Part shown: piece by piece, positions 41,601 to 56,600 of the stretch
Layout of the letters: every line of letters starts with the position of its first letter
Position numbering within the stretch: position 1 is the stretch's first letter
Assembly (NCBI GenBank): GCA_914767715.1
Contig: OU612071.1
Span: forward strand, 15,994,948-16,054,947
Direction of reading: 5' to 3'
DNA length: 60,000 nucleotides
Source of the DNA: Membranipora membranacea
Taxonomy: Eukaryota > Bryozoa > Gymnolaemata > Cheilostomatida > Membraniporidae
Program-made: the position numbers and the translations under genes
The notes under the pieces: generated by a model
What the model saw: the letters and a program-made list of their open reading frames with translations, nothing else
The model's database searches: none
Told to the model about the DNA's origin: nothing

Positions 41601-44600
41601 TTTTTGGTATTTGGATAGTCAATTATATCAATTTCTGCCAGTTTAGTGGGCATATTTTTAGGAATTTCTTATGAATTTTCTCACTAAAATTACGATTTAT
41701 CAATATTCGAGCCTCAAACTATTTGGAAACCCTGTCTTACAGGGTTTTCAATGGTGCAGATTCTGAATTGAATACCACTTTTATCTTAACATGAGCGGTT
41801 TTCAAGATAACCCTCTTTCAGCACGTTTTTCATTTGCGGCATGTGTTAAAAGTACAAAACTGGAGAGAGGACGACAACTCCGAATTGAGGCATAAATCAG
41901 AGCTAAGAAAACTGTCTATTCAATATCAAAAGATGATGATAATGATAATGGTAAATTTTGTTTTTAAACTAATGATGGGCAGAGATCTTGTGTGTTTGTC
42001 TGATTGAAGGAGACACGATCTAATAATTAAACATAATTTAGTTCAGTAATTTCAACTGACCTCTTGTATGGATTACAGGCAGCTATGATTCTGAGTTTAG
42101 TACTGGGATCTAGCATGGTTCCGTTCATTCTACGATCACACAATAGCTCCTTCACCAGACCTATTGCTTCTGTGGTGTTTGCCTCATCAAGAAACAACAC
42201 CGTATAGATGTTGACCTGGAACATGACATCATAATCATCAATTATCTTTGACAAGTACATTGCCCCAATTCGGGGACGATATGAGGCCATTAATCAGTTT
42301 ACACTGATATTCTGACATAGCAGAGATAACAAAAAATATTGGCAAAAGGCTAATCAACGATAGTTCTTTTCGTTCTACTTTGCCTACTGAACAAGACTGA
42401 TTGATTTAGGTTCATTCACTGTGTGGCAGGTCATGACCTTTTTCCTGTTGAAAGGGTGAAATAAAGTCTGAAGAAGGTTTAGGTCATGGCCAGCTGCCTT
42501 CCAGCATTTTACACTTAACACATAATAGAGTTTGGAATCATACTATATCTTAGTTAGGAAAGATACAAGTATCAAAAAGCTTCTCAACAGAACTTGATAG
42601 CAACTGAATAATTCACTTGAAACAAAGAGGAATGTTTTAAATCTGCATCGATAACACTGAGATATCAAGAAATGTGTCGCAAATATTGACTCTTACTGTA
42701 CCTTGTTGGGACTGCTATTTGCTTTGGCAACTTCTTCACATTTCCCCTCATTCTCTTTTGCAATCTCTTCAGCTTTACTGACACTATCCTTAGCTGATGT
42801 ACCCCCGTGAACCTTAAAAAATAGCAGCATAAAAAATCATCATCATCTAAATTTTTATGTATCAAGTTGGTCCATTCATTTCACTTCCATATATAAGGAC
42901 AGCCATTGATAGTTTAATCCACAAAACTTCAGTTTTGTGTTTATGATAAACGAATGTGTATATAAAATAAAAGAAACCCATATCCAGTGCCTTATAACAT
43001 AAGGGTGAAATAAAGTGTGAAGAAGGTTTAGGTCATGGCCAGCTGCCTTCCAGCATTTTACACTTAACACATAATAGAGTTTGGAATCATACTATATCTT
43101 AGTTAGGAAAGATACAAGTATCAAAAAGCTTCTCAACAGAATTTGATAGCAACTGAATAATTCACTTGAAACAAAGAGGAATGTTTTAAATCTGCATCGA
43201 TAACACTGAGATATCAAGAAATGTGTCGCAAATATTGACTCTTACTGTACCTTGTTGGGACTGCTATTTGCTTTGGCAACTTCTTCACATTTCCCCTCAT
43301 TCTCTTTTGCAATCCCTTCAGCTTTACTGACACTATCCTTAGCTGATGTACCCCCGTGAACCTTAAAAAATAGCAGCATAAAAAATCATCATCATCTAAA
43401 TTTTTATGTATCAAGTTGGTCCATTCATTTCACTTCCATATATAAGGACAGCCATTGATAGTTTAATCCACAAAACTTCAGTTTTGTGTTTATGATAAAC
43501 GAATGTGTATATAAAATAAAAGAAACCCATATCCAGTGCCTTATAACATAAGGGTGAAATAAAGTGTGAAGAAGGTTTAGGTCATGGCCAGCTGCCTTCC
43601 AGCATTTTACACTTAACACATAATAGAGTTTGGAATCATACTATATCTTAGTTAGGAAAGATACAAGTATCAAAAAGCTTCTCAACAGAATTAGATAGCA
43701 ACTGAATAATTCACTTGAAACAAAGAGGAATGTTTTAAATCTGCATCGATAACACTGAGATATCAAGAAATGTGTCGCAAATATTGACTCTTACTGTACC
43801 TTGTTGGGACTGCTATTTGCTTTGGCAAATTCTTCACATATCCTCTCATTCTCTTTTGCAATCTCTCCAGCTTTACTGACACTGTCCATGATATCCTTAG
43901 CTGATGTACCCCCGTGAACCTTAAAAAATAGCAGCATAAAAAATCATCATCATCTAAATTTTTATGTATCAAGTTGGTCCATTCATTTCACTTCCATATA
44001 TAAGGACAGCCATTGATAGTTTAATCCACAAAACTTCTGTGGCTAGTGTGCTCAATCACAGATCAGGAGGCCAAAGTTCAATTCCCGGTTAGGAATAGAT
44101 TAATATGTTTATGAATTATACCACAATTGTAACATGCTTGTTGTGCGAGAGTCCCAAGTTTAAATTGCGATGGAGCCAGACTTTATTTACATTATCATCT
44201 CTTTTTCTACTTGGTGGTTTAACTTCTCTACCATTAAATTCAACATCAAACGCCACGATCAAAACCTCGGAAATACCCTCTAGGTTAATAGAAGCTTGTG
44301 TGTATAACATGTTGTTTAACTTTTCAGTTTTTTCGCTGGAGAGGAGTGCATTGTTTGTACCAAATAAAACTGGCTTAGCCACAAAAATCCAAATATTTCA
44401 AGACGTAAAGCCATAATCAACAACCGCTTAAATCAAAAGCTAGTCAATCTCCTGGTGTTCATCATGCTGACAACAAATTTGACTGACATTTTTCTGAATT
44501 GTGGCTGGAAAAATCCGACCTTAATTAGGGTTATTATCTGTTACAGTTGTGACAACCAGGATCACTGTAAGCTGGTAAGATTATTGATGGAGGTGACAGT

Positions 44601-47600
44601 ACCAGACCAAAAAGGTATAATAAATTGGAAAAGTTTCCGCATAATTGGGGTCGCATGTAATGAGGGGTCAGAAATGGCCCTGCTACTATTGCAAAAATCA
44701 ATTTCAAGTCTCGAGACAGGTGCCTAAAATCATAAGGTTTCACTAAAATGTCACTCCTCCAGTTAGTGCCATGCCTCCTCTATATGGTGAAAAGGTAAGC
44801 TAATCAAATACCTCAAAAACAAGGCACAGTGGGCTCAACTTAAAAGGTGCACTTTTTGCCCAAAAATGAACTTTCAGAGGTAACTGCTACTCAACTCAAA
44901 TATTTGGAAGGTTTCAACTGTGAAAATAACTCTTAGACATGATCACCAATAAAATATTAAAATGTTTTAAAAGGCAGAATAGCACATTAACTGTTTTGTA
45001 ATTAGTTCTTACACCCACCACACCTGGATTATTTCGCAAGAAGCTCTGCTTTAACTTGGCTTAGCTGTTAGAGTTTTTGATCTCAGCGCGAGAGGCCCCA
45101 TGTTTAAATTCCGGTGAGGCAAGATTAAAAAAAGCCAGGAGGAGTATGAAGAGGACCCCTTATTTTTATATAAATATGTATTAACATATCACAATTATTT
45201 TTGTTGCGCTATATTCTATGGCTGTATTCACTGAGAATAATTGTGGGGGAGTTCTGCCACATAATAGGACAATGATACTCAGGCTGTCTACCTCATAGAT
45301 GGTATGGGCATGGCAAGAGCATTTTAATTTTAATTTGCACTTATAATGTCATCGCCAATTGGCCATCCATCATAAACTCAATAGACTACCTGAGTGTATG
45401 TCATCCACAGCCCTGAAGTTTTGTGGCGTTTATGATCGCGGAATTCCTAGTTATCTCTCACCTTCAAAGTGATCATTGGTGTAACTTGACCCTCAAGTTG
45501 TTCAGGAACCTGAAGTTTTGAGAGAAAGTCAATCAACATCGTTTTCCCACAACCTGTTTCACCCATAATAATAACAGGAATCCCGACTCTGAAACAACAG
45601 AAATGATTATATCATGAAGATATTTCATAGAACCAACTTTGCTCATATTACCATAATAACTAGTTAACCCCCAACCACACTGGCGATCCTCTTTGTAGGC
45701 TTTGTAGTCAGAATTTGCAAGCATGAATCATTAATAGAAATAAGCGTACAGGATATTTCTTACTATTACAATGCCACATTGCAGCTTAAAGTATGGAGCT
45801 TTATATATTACAGTTGATGGAAGCTCTGCATTCAGATAGATTTTCCATTTGTAAAAGAATGGTTCTTTGACTGCAATTGTAATATATCTTGGATTTAGCC
45901 TTTCCTCTTTGTGTACAAGTCTATTTAATAGCATGTATCTTTAAATATGGAGCCTTATTTTGATTCTGGTTGGCTTATTTATCAGTTTCGACAGTGATTT
46001 TGCTGTGTATTGCTTCTTTATGACACCAGAGTTGATCAGGGTCCAAATCGATAGGGTCATGGCAAAACTTTTAAACTTCTAAACTCGAAAATTAACATTT
46101 GTTTTGCTAGCACTAGATGGGCAATACAAGTAATTGCAAATTGACTTACATGTAATGTAATAACGTGACCATTTTGCGAACGAAGATAGCCGATAACAAG
46201 ACTGAGTATGCCAAAAATTAATTCTGTATTACACACAAGGGACAACCAATATATTGATTATACATCATTTTTAATCGTAAAATGAAAATTCCTTTTTTTA
46301 GGACACATATTATGGACTGATCCATAGAGTGAATGTCTGTACCCTAAGGGCATCTGAACCCCAAGCTAAGTACCTTCATATTATGTACCCTAAATTAATT
46401 ACATAATATTATGATTATTTTTATTGAATTATATGATTTAATATAATACATGAGCAATATATTATTTTTCCCTTGTATGTAATACAGAATTAACTTTGGG
46501 CATACTCAGTATGTAATCGAGTATCATCGTTACTTGTTACTGTAATGTTTTTTTAACATAAATATACTAATTAACCAATTAAATTGCAACTGGTGATTGA
46601 TTGTGCAGCGTTAGTTGAGAAAAATGAAGTTTTAACTAAGTTTGAAACTCCTCAATGTGCTCAATGTGGTGGACCCTTCAGAGGACAATACTTGCAGAGT
46701 TTTGTCACCAACCTGAGTCGTTGATGTATTGCAAGAATCTTCTTAGCATTATCCAATGTGAGAACGTAGGATGCATTCGGATCACGGTTGTAGCTAGCAT
46801 AAGACACTTGATTAGCCATCACCCGTCTCATCTTTCTCAACTTCAATGTCCTGCCAAATACAGAGGAATGGAGTGATCTGTTTTTTTAATGACGGTCACT
46901 TTCATGTGTAGGTGTGAATTATTATATCAAATGCACGATATCACATAATCATTTTGATCTCACCTGTTTAGATCATCAAAATCCTCAGAGAGAGTCATAT
47001 CTGAAGCTTCACTGCTCCGGAGCTGTGTCATTTGTCTCTTGATTGCTTGATATGTTCGGGCAGGAAACTTGTATCTTTCATACTCTTGTTTGGTATGTGG
47101 ATCAAGCAAGCTGTAACTATTCCCACCTTAATAATAACAGTGTTCAAGTTAAATTTGCATGAACAGGAAAAGGTATTGTGAATGTCTCTCTCACATACTT
47201 GTTTACAGAACAATTTGTTTTTCATACCCTTATTATACAAAGGGACTATCTTACAACTTTCAAAAGAGTATGTCACAAAAAGTACAAAGTATTTTGTTTT
47301 TCAAGCATCATGCTTACGTTTCTCAGCAAGGAAGCCTAGGGTAGTGAAAGTTGAGCCATCTTCGTTGAAGAATAAGTAAGGTGCATTAGAGTCTTCCCAA
47401 TTTTTTTTCAGCTGTAAGTTCTCTATGGAGGTGGTCTCATGAAACAAGAAAATGAACGAACACTACTATCATGTTAAATCGATCAATTTTTGACCCTCAG
47501 CAGAATGTAAAGTCATGCAATGTAGTTTATAATAGCCTTCATACAGAAGCTTCAACTTTAATCTTGAGTGCCATGTGATATGATATCCCAGTCCCATTCA

Positions 47601-50600
47601 AACAGCAGTCAAAAGAATAATAAGCATAATGTGTTTTTTGTTGAATGATGAATTTAACCGGCAAATTGATTTCAATGCACTCACTTCATCTCTGCTTGTT
47701 CCAGGACTCTGTTCTGCAATCTCGAGGGACCTGGTAGCAAAATCCTGCAATATATTTTATTAAAACAATATATAATTTTTTAGACTTTAAATCATGGCAG
47801 ATCCTCAGATAAGCTATATTGAAGCATACAATCATGGCGAACTACCAATAGCCATGATTGCACACCATCAAACTCGGCCTGATGAGAGTTTACTTTCTTA
47901 ATTCAAATTTATAGATTGTTCAATGCTTACTAACTGCCAATTTTTTTAGAAAATTTGATGAATTTTTATTAGTAGACAAACTGTTCCTAAAAGGTTGGCA
48001 TAAATAAGTAGTGTCCAATGTTAGAAGTAGAGATGGGCATGGGCATTTAATGATATCAATTGTATCAAAATGTCTTGCAGCTGGTGATCACAGATTCAAA
48101 ATAAAGCACAGTGTTTCACATGTCCATGAATATGATCATGGTGTTGAGTTGACCTATTTTTATTGGCATGGAAAATTTTCCTGACCTTAGACAATTCGCA
48201 CATGAAATGAATCACACATTTCTTGAATCCTGGCAGGCTCTCCTCATCCATACAGAAAGGACTTTGGTGAACTTTCTCTAGCTGGTCATACAGAAAGTAA
48301 ACATAGTGTCGGAGCTCGGACCATGAAGGATTTCTCAGCCCGCAGTGTCTACAAAACATTGAAAATATGATATTTCTCTCTTACCAATAACCGTTTATGA
48401 TATCATTATGATGTTCAACTCTTGACATCTCAATGACTATTGCGCCGATACCAGTCAGAAACATTCCTCTGATGCTAATACATTGAAGTGAACTGTTGTT
48501 TAAATGAACCTGTGAGTTTATTGGAATCAGTGAAAACCTCCAGATCTTTTCATTCATCTATAGCCAAAAGATCTGCATCAGGATGATTTTGACACAAAGT
48601 GTCCGAACAGTAATCTTATTTCTCTTTGATGGTCAAATGCAACATACAGTGCTATATTACCAAAGTTAATAAATTGTGACAAATGTTTCCAGATTTGTGG
48701 TTACACTCAGTACGTTTTGATTGAACCATACAATCAGTTTGATTCCTTCCTTAATTATGACTACTGAAATTCAAACCAATAGATGTCTTACTCAATCAAT
48801 AGCCGGAGTGCATCAACTTTTGAGTTGAAGGGTTCACCTTCATTGATATTGATCCTTCCTCTTCTGTATGCTTCTAGGTACTTGGTTACAAATTGCCATT
48901 TTGTTGATTGGAACACTTTGTCATCAAATGCCCTGGCCCCATCAGCTATATTCGAGAAAATTAATGATTGCATTGACGCCTTCAGGATTTGTTTTGACAG
49001 ACAACAATTATGCTGATCTAACTTAAAATGTTTATGCAACAATGTGCTGAAGTTGTATATCGATATTCCACTATCTACATTTGAACATGATGTTATATGG
49101 AACTCCATCATCATTAAATTGCTGTGGATGAATGCAAAGAAGAACAATGGTCACATCAATCCTATCATTTAGTAGCCGACTACAAATGTCTTGCACCACC
49201 CAAATTCTTAAGTTCTAGCGTGGCAAAAAGTACAGCTGACCACAAGTTTCAAAGTATCAATATTCACTGATACAAACCTAGAACATTTCCAGGTGGCTGA
49301 CACATTATTGTAGGTAGAAAGTCCATCAGTTCATGTGTACAGTGCCCTTGCTTATAAAACGGCATCGACTCTATGATATAATACTGCCATGGAAGAGCTT
49401 GCCATACAACCCCTTCAGAGTTGACCATGCTTCTAAGTATGATCAGATTGAAGAGAAACTCATCTACACCCTTCTCGACCTAAAATGAAATGATACTTAC
49501 TTGTCACCAAAAGAATTGATATGATGTTCTTTTATCTTATATTCGACAGGATAAGCTCAATTACAATAAAATACTTGATAGTCGGTATTTTATGGGTTGC
49601 AAGTTGTCAATTGTTCCTATCCAATAGTTATCAGCCATTCATGCCTCATGCCAGTAAGGGAGGATAGAGAAATTGGCTGTTTATCCTGGCAATTTGGAAC
49701 ATGTAGTTTTCAATAAGCTTGAGCTTGTAACAATGATGACAAATTACCTCATCAATCAATTATCTTACACCCTTAAAGACTTAGTTTGAGGCTGCTATTT
49801 TGTATCACATCTTTGACATTAGAATCCAAATATTGAGGACGTTATGGCCTCTAAAACTTCCAGGGTGATCACCTTCAAATGGCATTGAGAATCAGCGGGA
49901 CGTCACAACGCTTCATACTTATCATGAGTTATTACACTAATAATCCCACAGATAAGATGACGACCACAATTCAGACCTAAGGTCTTTCATACCAGCAGGC
50001 AAGGCCGCTACCATTTCGCACCACTAGGTCCAGCTCTGGGAGCCTGTAGACAATATAGCTCAGTGTGAGCGGCGTTGCCTGCATGGCCATTTTGACCTGG
50101 GTTCTATACCCTCTATATTCCTGAACATTTTGATCATCATCCTATCTAAAGTATAATATCATAGTAAGTATGAAGCGTTGTGACGTCCCACACGGTGTGC
50201 CAGCTGATTCTTAATGCCGATAGACTGACGTCACCTTGGAAGTTTGAGAGGCCACAACTTCCTCAATATTTTAATTCTAAAGCTGGAAATCGCTCACATG
50301 ATAGAATCAAATATGGAGAATAAGATGTGATACAAAATAGCAGCCTCAAACTAAGTCTTTAAAGACTAGCCAAATACCAAAGCTTGTTACGTCAGGCAAT
50401 TACTTAGGATAAATTGGTGTCAGATTTGCATGGTAAAAAATCCAAAGCTCTTTTTAGTATGAATTATTGATGGTAGAAAGCGTGAAATACAATAAACAAG
50501 CACTTCCGGTAGACTGCGACATTATAATGCAGAGAATGAGAGATAGGAAGCATACGGAAGGCACTCTTCCAGCCATCAATAATTCATGTAGAGAACCATT

Positions 50601-53600
50601 GTACATTACATTACATACAGTACCATTGGGAAACAGTTTCGTCATGACTGTGGCTACAGCTTAGTCAAAGTGCAATACAGGCTCTTCATAGTGAGACCTT
50701 TTCCTCTAAACAACGATGCAATCGCCAGATTTTCCTACCCAGTAGTCAATTTGAATGAATCAAATAAGTGACTATTAGTTAAGATTGGTTAAGAAATAGA
50801 GGAAGCCTTCTGTCCGTAACACAGAGGAAGACACACATGTTGGTTTGCCGATCTTAGTCATCTGGCAGAACTAACCTAACAACCCTATGCATATGTTCGT
50901 ACCAAAAGTACCCCAATCTCTTTGTAAATATGTAGTGTGTGGCAAGGCAATAAGAGGAGACTGATAATTGGAAAGCATTATTACTCCTTGCAGTTTAGAT
51001 GTTCTGATCTTAGTATTTTTGTTACTCACTTCATAAGCTATATCAATGTGAATGGTGTCATTTTTCCCTGTTGTGAATCCGTTCCCAAGTTGGTGCTTCA
51101 AGCTGGCCATTATGTCATCGACTTGCACATGTTTATATATTGGTATCGTCAGATCAATACCTTCCAGCTTCAGGTTTTCTCGTAATTCATGTGTCAGGTT
51201 GTGGTGCTGTAAAGACTTGCCTACTCCTGCTACATCTGATCTGATGAGTCTGCAGTTGAATCTAAAATGATTGGTATTATTGATATATTAGCGTGCAGCA
51301 TGTTAGATATAGTCTAAATTGAACCTGAAAATAAATGCACATAGATGAAGTTACAGTTGAGCATCTAAAACTTATTTTTTACTATTATTGAAAAAGCTTT
51401 ACACTAGCAAGATGAAAAACTGACTTTTAATTCTGTCACCTCAGATTTTGCGATATCAAGGCTTTCACAATTTCCGACATTATTTTTTACTGAAAGTAGG
51501 CATCTAGAAACTGTTAATAATATAATTACTGGCTTAGAGTATGCACTGTTAAACTAATTTGGCTATCATGTTAAGAGAGTGTCTGCAAAGGGCATGTCTT
51601 CAGAGGGGGAAGACATGGATGAAACATCAATATGTAGACATCACAAAGGTTTTCTCAGCTAGGACCTCAAAAGCAAGGTACTCAAATACTTTCCGTAATT
51701 GCAATAAATGATAAGCAATAAAAAGAACACCATCTGACTTCACATTGCCTATCTCTCCCATTCCCTACATGTTTATTGGAAAGGAGAATGTTTTTAAGTT
51801 GTTACTACTTTATTAATATCCATATTTTATATCCCACCACAAATGCACCAATGATTCAGGGCTTTTCATTCTAAAGAGTATTTTTCATATTAGGTTAATC
51901 TGTTGACTATGTACATACCTTTCTGGGTCGACAACAGCTGAGGATATCTGAGCGGTTTCTGCACTGCAGGTGAGTATCTTTTTTGCAACATACTCTTTGA
52001 GCTTCTCGTTAGGAGTGGTAGTTGTGTTCTTCACAAAAAACTTATCAAGGTAAGCACGAATACGAGCATCAGCTGCTTCTTTGGCATAGAGGAAGACTAG
52101 CCCATACTTGACCTGTTTGAGGTCAGAAATCTTACTCATTCTTTGCTCGATCTCTTTGCAAGCACTATAGCTAAGCTTCTCACAGTAGGCCATAGTGTAG
52201 CATGATTTCTGATCAGCTAATGCCCGTAGAATGAACAGTGACACCTGCAATTAATGTAAGAAATGAGGCTATATTCCCATTGTATAACTACTATTCTACC
52301 ACAGCAAATCTGGCTTGGACTTAACTATTACTTGAGAGACAGTGAGTGTTTTTGTGACAACTCTATAAACTTCAATAATTATTAATTGACATTGCTTCCT
52401 CAGTTGATCCCGGTTTGAAATGTGACAGTGGCAGGCCCTCTTGTGTTTTTCTTAGGATTAAAATATTTTATAATTGTTTGCTGGGTATCCCTGGCTAAAA
52501 TTTGGGCATGTCACTGTGAACATGAATGGATAAAGTGGGTTGATTCAAGTACCAGTAGATTAATCAACCAGCCTCATTTTATCCATCCACTCAAAAACCC
52601 AGTCCAGAAAAAGTTAAAACCAGTAGTATAGAATTTGCATTAAGAATAGTAAATCAAATAGCGAGTGTCCTATCGAGTGTCCTAACTAACTGCACTGGCA
52701 GTAAGTTTCTATCGCTAAGTTGCAAGAAGTAGGGTTAATGGAGAATTATTTAACCAGATTGACAAAATTTATTTTTTTCTTACCTCAATGATTAACAAGA
52801 TAGCTGGGGGTTCCCCTATAGGAGGGGGCGACTAATACGCCATTTCCTGGTGAACCCCCAATAAGTTTGACATAAACGTTTAGGTAAGTACAGTAAGTTG
52901 CTGGAGAACAGCATGAGCAGGGCAAGAACTTTATAGGAGGAAATTCAGCCTCGATACTTAGAAAAGGCAAAAAATTTAGCACCAACCACTTATGCACCCA
53001 AGTCACCTTTCACACACTGAGAAATATAGTAACATAAGGTAGTATTTTAGGGCGGGAGGGTGGGAATTGTGAAAAACAACTTGTCTCTTCAGTTGTTTAG
53101 AATAAGACGAGGGACGAGAAAAACCCACGCACTGACGAGATAAGTGAATTTGCATAACTCGCTATAAGGTGCACCGTGGTACAAGATAATGTTTAAGGTA
53201 AGATAAGATATGAGGCTCAAAGGCCAGGTTAGAGCTAGTAAAGTTTACCAGTTATAACACAGAACTGTTATAAAATAACTGTGCCTTGTCACATTGCTCA
53301 AGAAAATATGAGTTCTTTAAGTGTAAAAAACTCTGTATTTTCTGTTTGATGCTTGGAGTTTGAACTAATAACTGTATTCAGGCAAAACATTTTGACAGTA
53401 GTCGTTACTGGTATGGTCTTTTGACCTTATTGCAATTTTGGTAATATACTTTACATAATGTTTCCCTAATAACCAGATAATTCCCAAAGACCTTGCCAGT
53501 AAATTGGAACAGGAACAAACAAACATATGGTATGGTTTAAGCACTTGCAGTCAGAAAAAGCATATCAGAATTAGTTGATGCGCTCATGGGTGTGATATTC

Positions 53601-56600
53601 TTAATCATAGAGAAGCGACCAAAGAAGGCTGAAAAAAACAGTATATCACCTGTATGTAACTGAATTTAATGTGAAACCACTTTTTTTCCAATCTGCTGCC
53701 GTCTGGAAAACTAATTTAACCTTCCATCATCATCATACATCAAAATATCTATCAGAGACAACTGCAATATCTGAAACTTCCTAAATAATGTTACATTTCT
53801 ATCCATTTCTTGCAGTGGCTGATACTGGACTTGGTATTAGGGGTAAATTGTTAAAGTCACACTATGGCACACACCTATCATCACAAATGGTTACAATTTA
53901 GAGGCAAAATATTACGTTGCTTGCAGATATGTCTATTTATTTTAAAGTGTTTTGAATAATATATGAACCCAACTCATTAAGACTTTACAAATTTGGGCTA
54001 TTTATGCAGCAGGACCATCAGGTGAGTAAAATATCATATCATGGAATGCTTACAAGCTTAGCTTGCCAAAAATGTACCTAAATATTCAAAGAAAGTCAAA
54101 ATTATGGTGGGTAGAAAATAATTTGAAGCAGTTCATCAGTATAGTATGCGAGTATGAGCTCACCTCTTCAACATCTGTCTTTTCATTACAGAGGAGAACT
54201 TCATTTCTTGTAGGTGGATCGCATGATTGATCAGCTTCATATACTGTCAGTACCATGGAAAGCATATTTTCTAAAACCAAACTAGTTTTTATTTCATGAT
54301 TGAACTCAAGGCTAACCCGATAAGCCACTTGCAATAATAATAATAATGTACTATACATGTACTATGTACTATACATGTACTATACATCTATGTTTTGATT
54401 ACACTGGCACTCTTCATGTGGGTTTGAAAAATTATCAAGGTCAAAACAAAAAAAGGTGATATACATTACCTGCTGGAACTGCAACCAAGTGAGGTCTCCC
54501 CCGTTGAACCCATGTCGGAACCTTGCGAACCCGCTTAGATGCCGGAAGCTCCATTTCAGCTGCATCTAGTAATGACAAAATGATCATTGTGATACTTGTT
54601 GATTTGCACTATGTTGATGATTTGTAAGAAGGAACAGACACTGCAAGTAATTTTTTACTCAATCTATGTTACTAACCATAGACTTGTCCATAGGTACTGC
54701 TGTCATGGTTGTGATGTTGAAATTCACAGCACACATATGCAAGGTTTGACAGCACTTTGATATTTTCTTCTTAATTTTGAAAATTCAGTCAGTTATTCAA
54801 CAACACTATTGTAATGTATTGTGTAAAGCTGCATGTATAACTGTGATAACGGCTTACATGGATTTCATATTCTTTGACCTTAAAGCTCATTAGGATTGCA
54901 GGCAATGCAGTGACAGCTGCTTTTCACAGCCCGTATGTGATTATATTGTGTTTAAATAAGTATCAAATGATTATTTTTACTCGGACAATTGCTACAGTCG
55001 TCCACATTGAAGCATTGCTGATTTTTAATCAAATACTTTTCCTACAAGATAGCAAATCTTATATAAGGGAAAATAATTCTCAAATTGGTACAATAAGTAT
55101 AAAATTTGACCCATGAAGGAATATAGCACTTCAAATCGGTTTAAACATTTCTCATTCAAATTGAGATGTTGTATTGTATGTATGTAGCATTATTTTGACC
55201 ATTGAAATATTTAAATGCGGGGACAGTGTCACTGAATATGCAGCTATTAATGTAGTCATTATGTGAAAGGTAGTAACCAGTATTATTTTTTAAATGTGTG
55301 ACTTACTATCAAGTTCAGTGATGAGATGATATAGATGATCAATGCTCAGCAGATTCTTTATGCTCCGATTGGTGTGGGCAATGAACTTCTCCCAAAGCTC
55401 ACTCAGCTGGTTTTGAAGCGAACTTTCACTACAATTGAAACGGTAACGGAATTTGCAGCAGTTAGCTTGCTGTTACGCATAAACGTTAACACTCCTTAGA
55501 GATGGTACCAATGCCTAAGCAGCAAAGATAGTATGATGTATTGAAAATAGTATAAAATCCATGAATTGAGGTCCTGCTATAGTTAGGATATGTAATATAC
55601 AAAATATCCCTAATCACCTTGTTATATATGCAATGCCTTAACGATGACAGTTAATTAGTCTGCTAACAGACATCACAGGACGTGATGTCAGATTCTATTG
55701 TTCTTTTATAATGACCACAATGCAGTGGCTATTCCTTTTCTATGTAAACCATGCTACCAGTAAGATGCCTCTGCTAGATGCTCCCAATAAAATATCGCCG
55801 ACACACAAACTTAATAATGGCGACACAGGCTGGTGAAAGATTACTCATACTATGAGGGAGGCATACAGTAGATGGAAGATGATATAGAAGGCACATTTCT
55901 GGCAGAAGTATACACTGAAGACAGAGAACCTCAGAGAACCTGCTACAACATGTCAATAGGTAAGGTACCGGAATATGATTGTAAAGATAAATGGCCCACA
56001 TATAAACTGAGATTAAATTTTTGGCTTGAGGCCAACGAGGTAAATGAGGCTGCTAAAAAGAAAAACATTCTTTTGGCTGTGATAGGTAATGAAACTCTGG
56101 ACTTGCTTATAAGCTTGAGTGTCCCAAACAAAGTAGAGGATTCCACATTTGATGCTCTTGTTACATTACTAGATGAACATTTTAGAGCTGGAGTCAATGC
56201 GGTGTCGGAATCGCTTAGGTTTGACATGAGACATCAATTGCCTAATGAATCTGTTTCAGATTATATTGTAGCCATATGAAAACTAAGCATAAATGCAGGG
56301 TTCGGTACAGGTAACGCTTTATACAATCGTCTCCGTAATAAACTGATTTGTGGCCTGCATGTTAGCAATAATTGCATTCGCGAGGCATTGTTGAAAGAGG
56401 GTGATGCATTAACATGGATTAATACGAAATCTATAGCCATTACAATGGCACAAAAGCACCCTAGTTCAGACAATAGCCAACCAGCAGCAAGCAGCTTTAA
56501 TACTGGAGTGAATAGAATGAGTCGTAAAAAACCTCATGATAATTATAGAGAAACGCGCATGAAATGTACACGCTGTACTGATCCCCACATGGCTGACAAC

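Larger units (their letters stand above)
42452..44036. repeat. RNF213: Tandem triplication of a 549-bp exon-containing unit
   Basis: Units 42452-43000 and 43001-43549 differ at only a few positions; the third, 43550-44036, is truncated at its right end where a tRNA-like SINE head begins. Each unit carries one full copy of exon 15 with both splice sites and intron flanks. Confidence 0.97.

Noticed and set aside
44105-44416. Overlapping plus and minus ORFs of about 100 residues near 44.1-44.4 kb
   Set aside because: Intron sequence between exons 14 and 15; no domain, and neither frame fits the gene's phase.
45056-45120. tRNA gene on the plus strand
   Set aside because: Box-like sequences are present but stems do not pair and the B box is degenerate.
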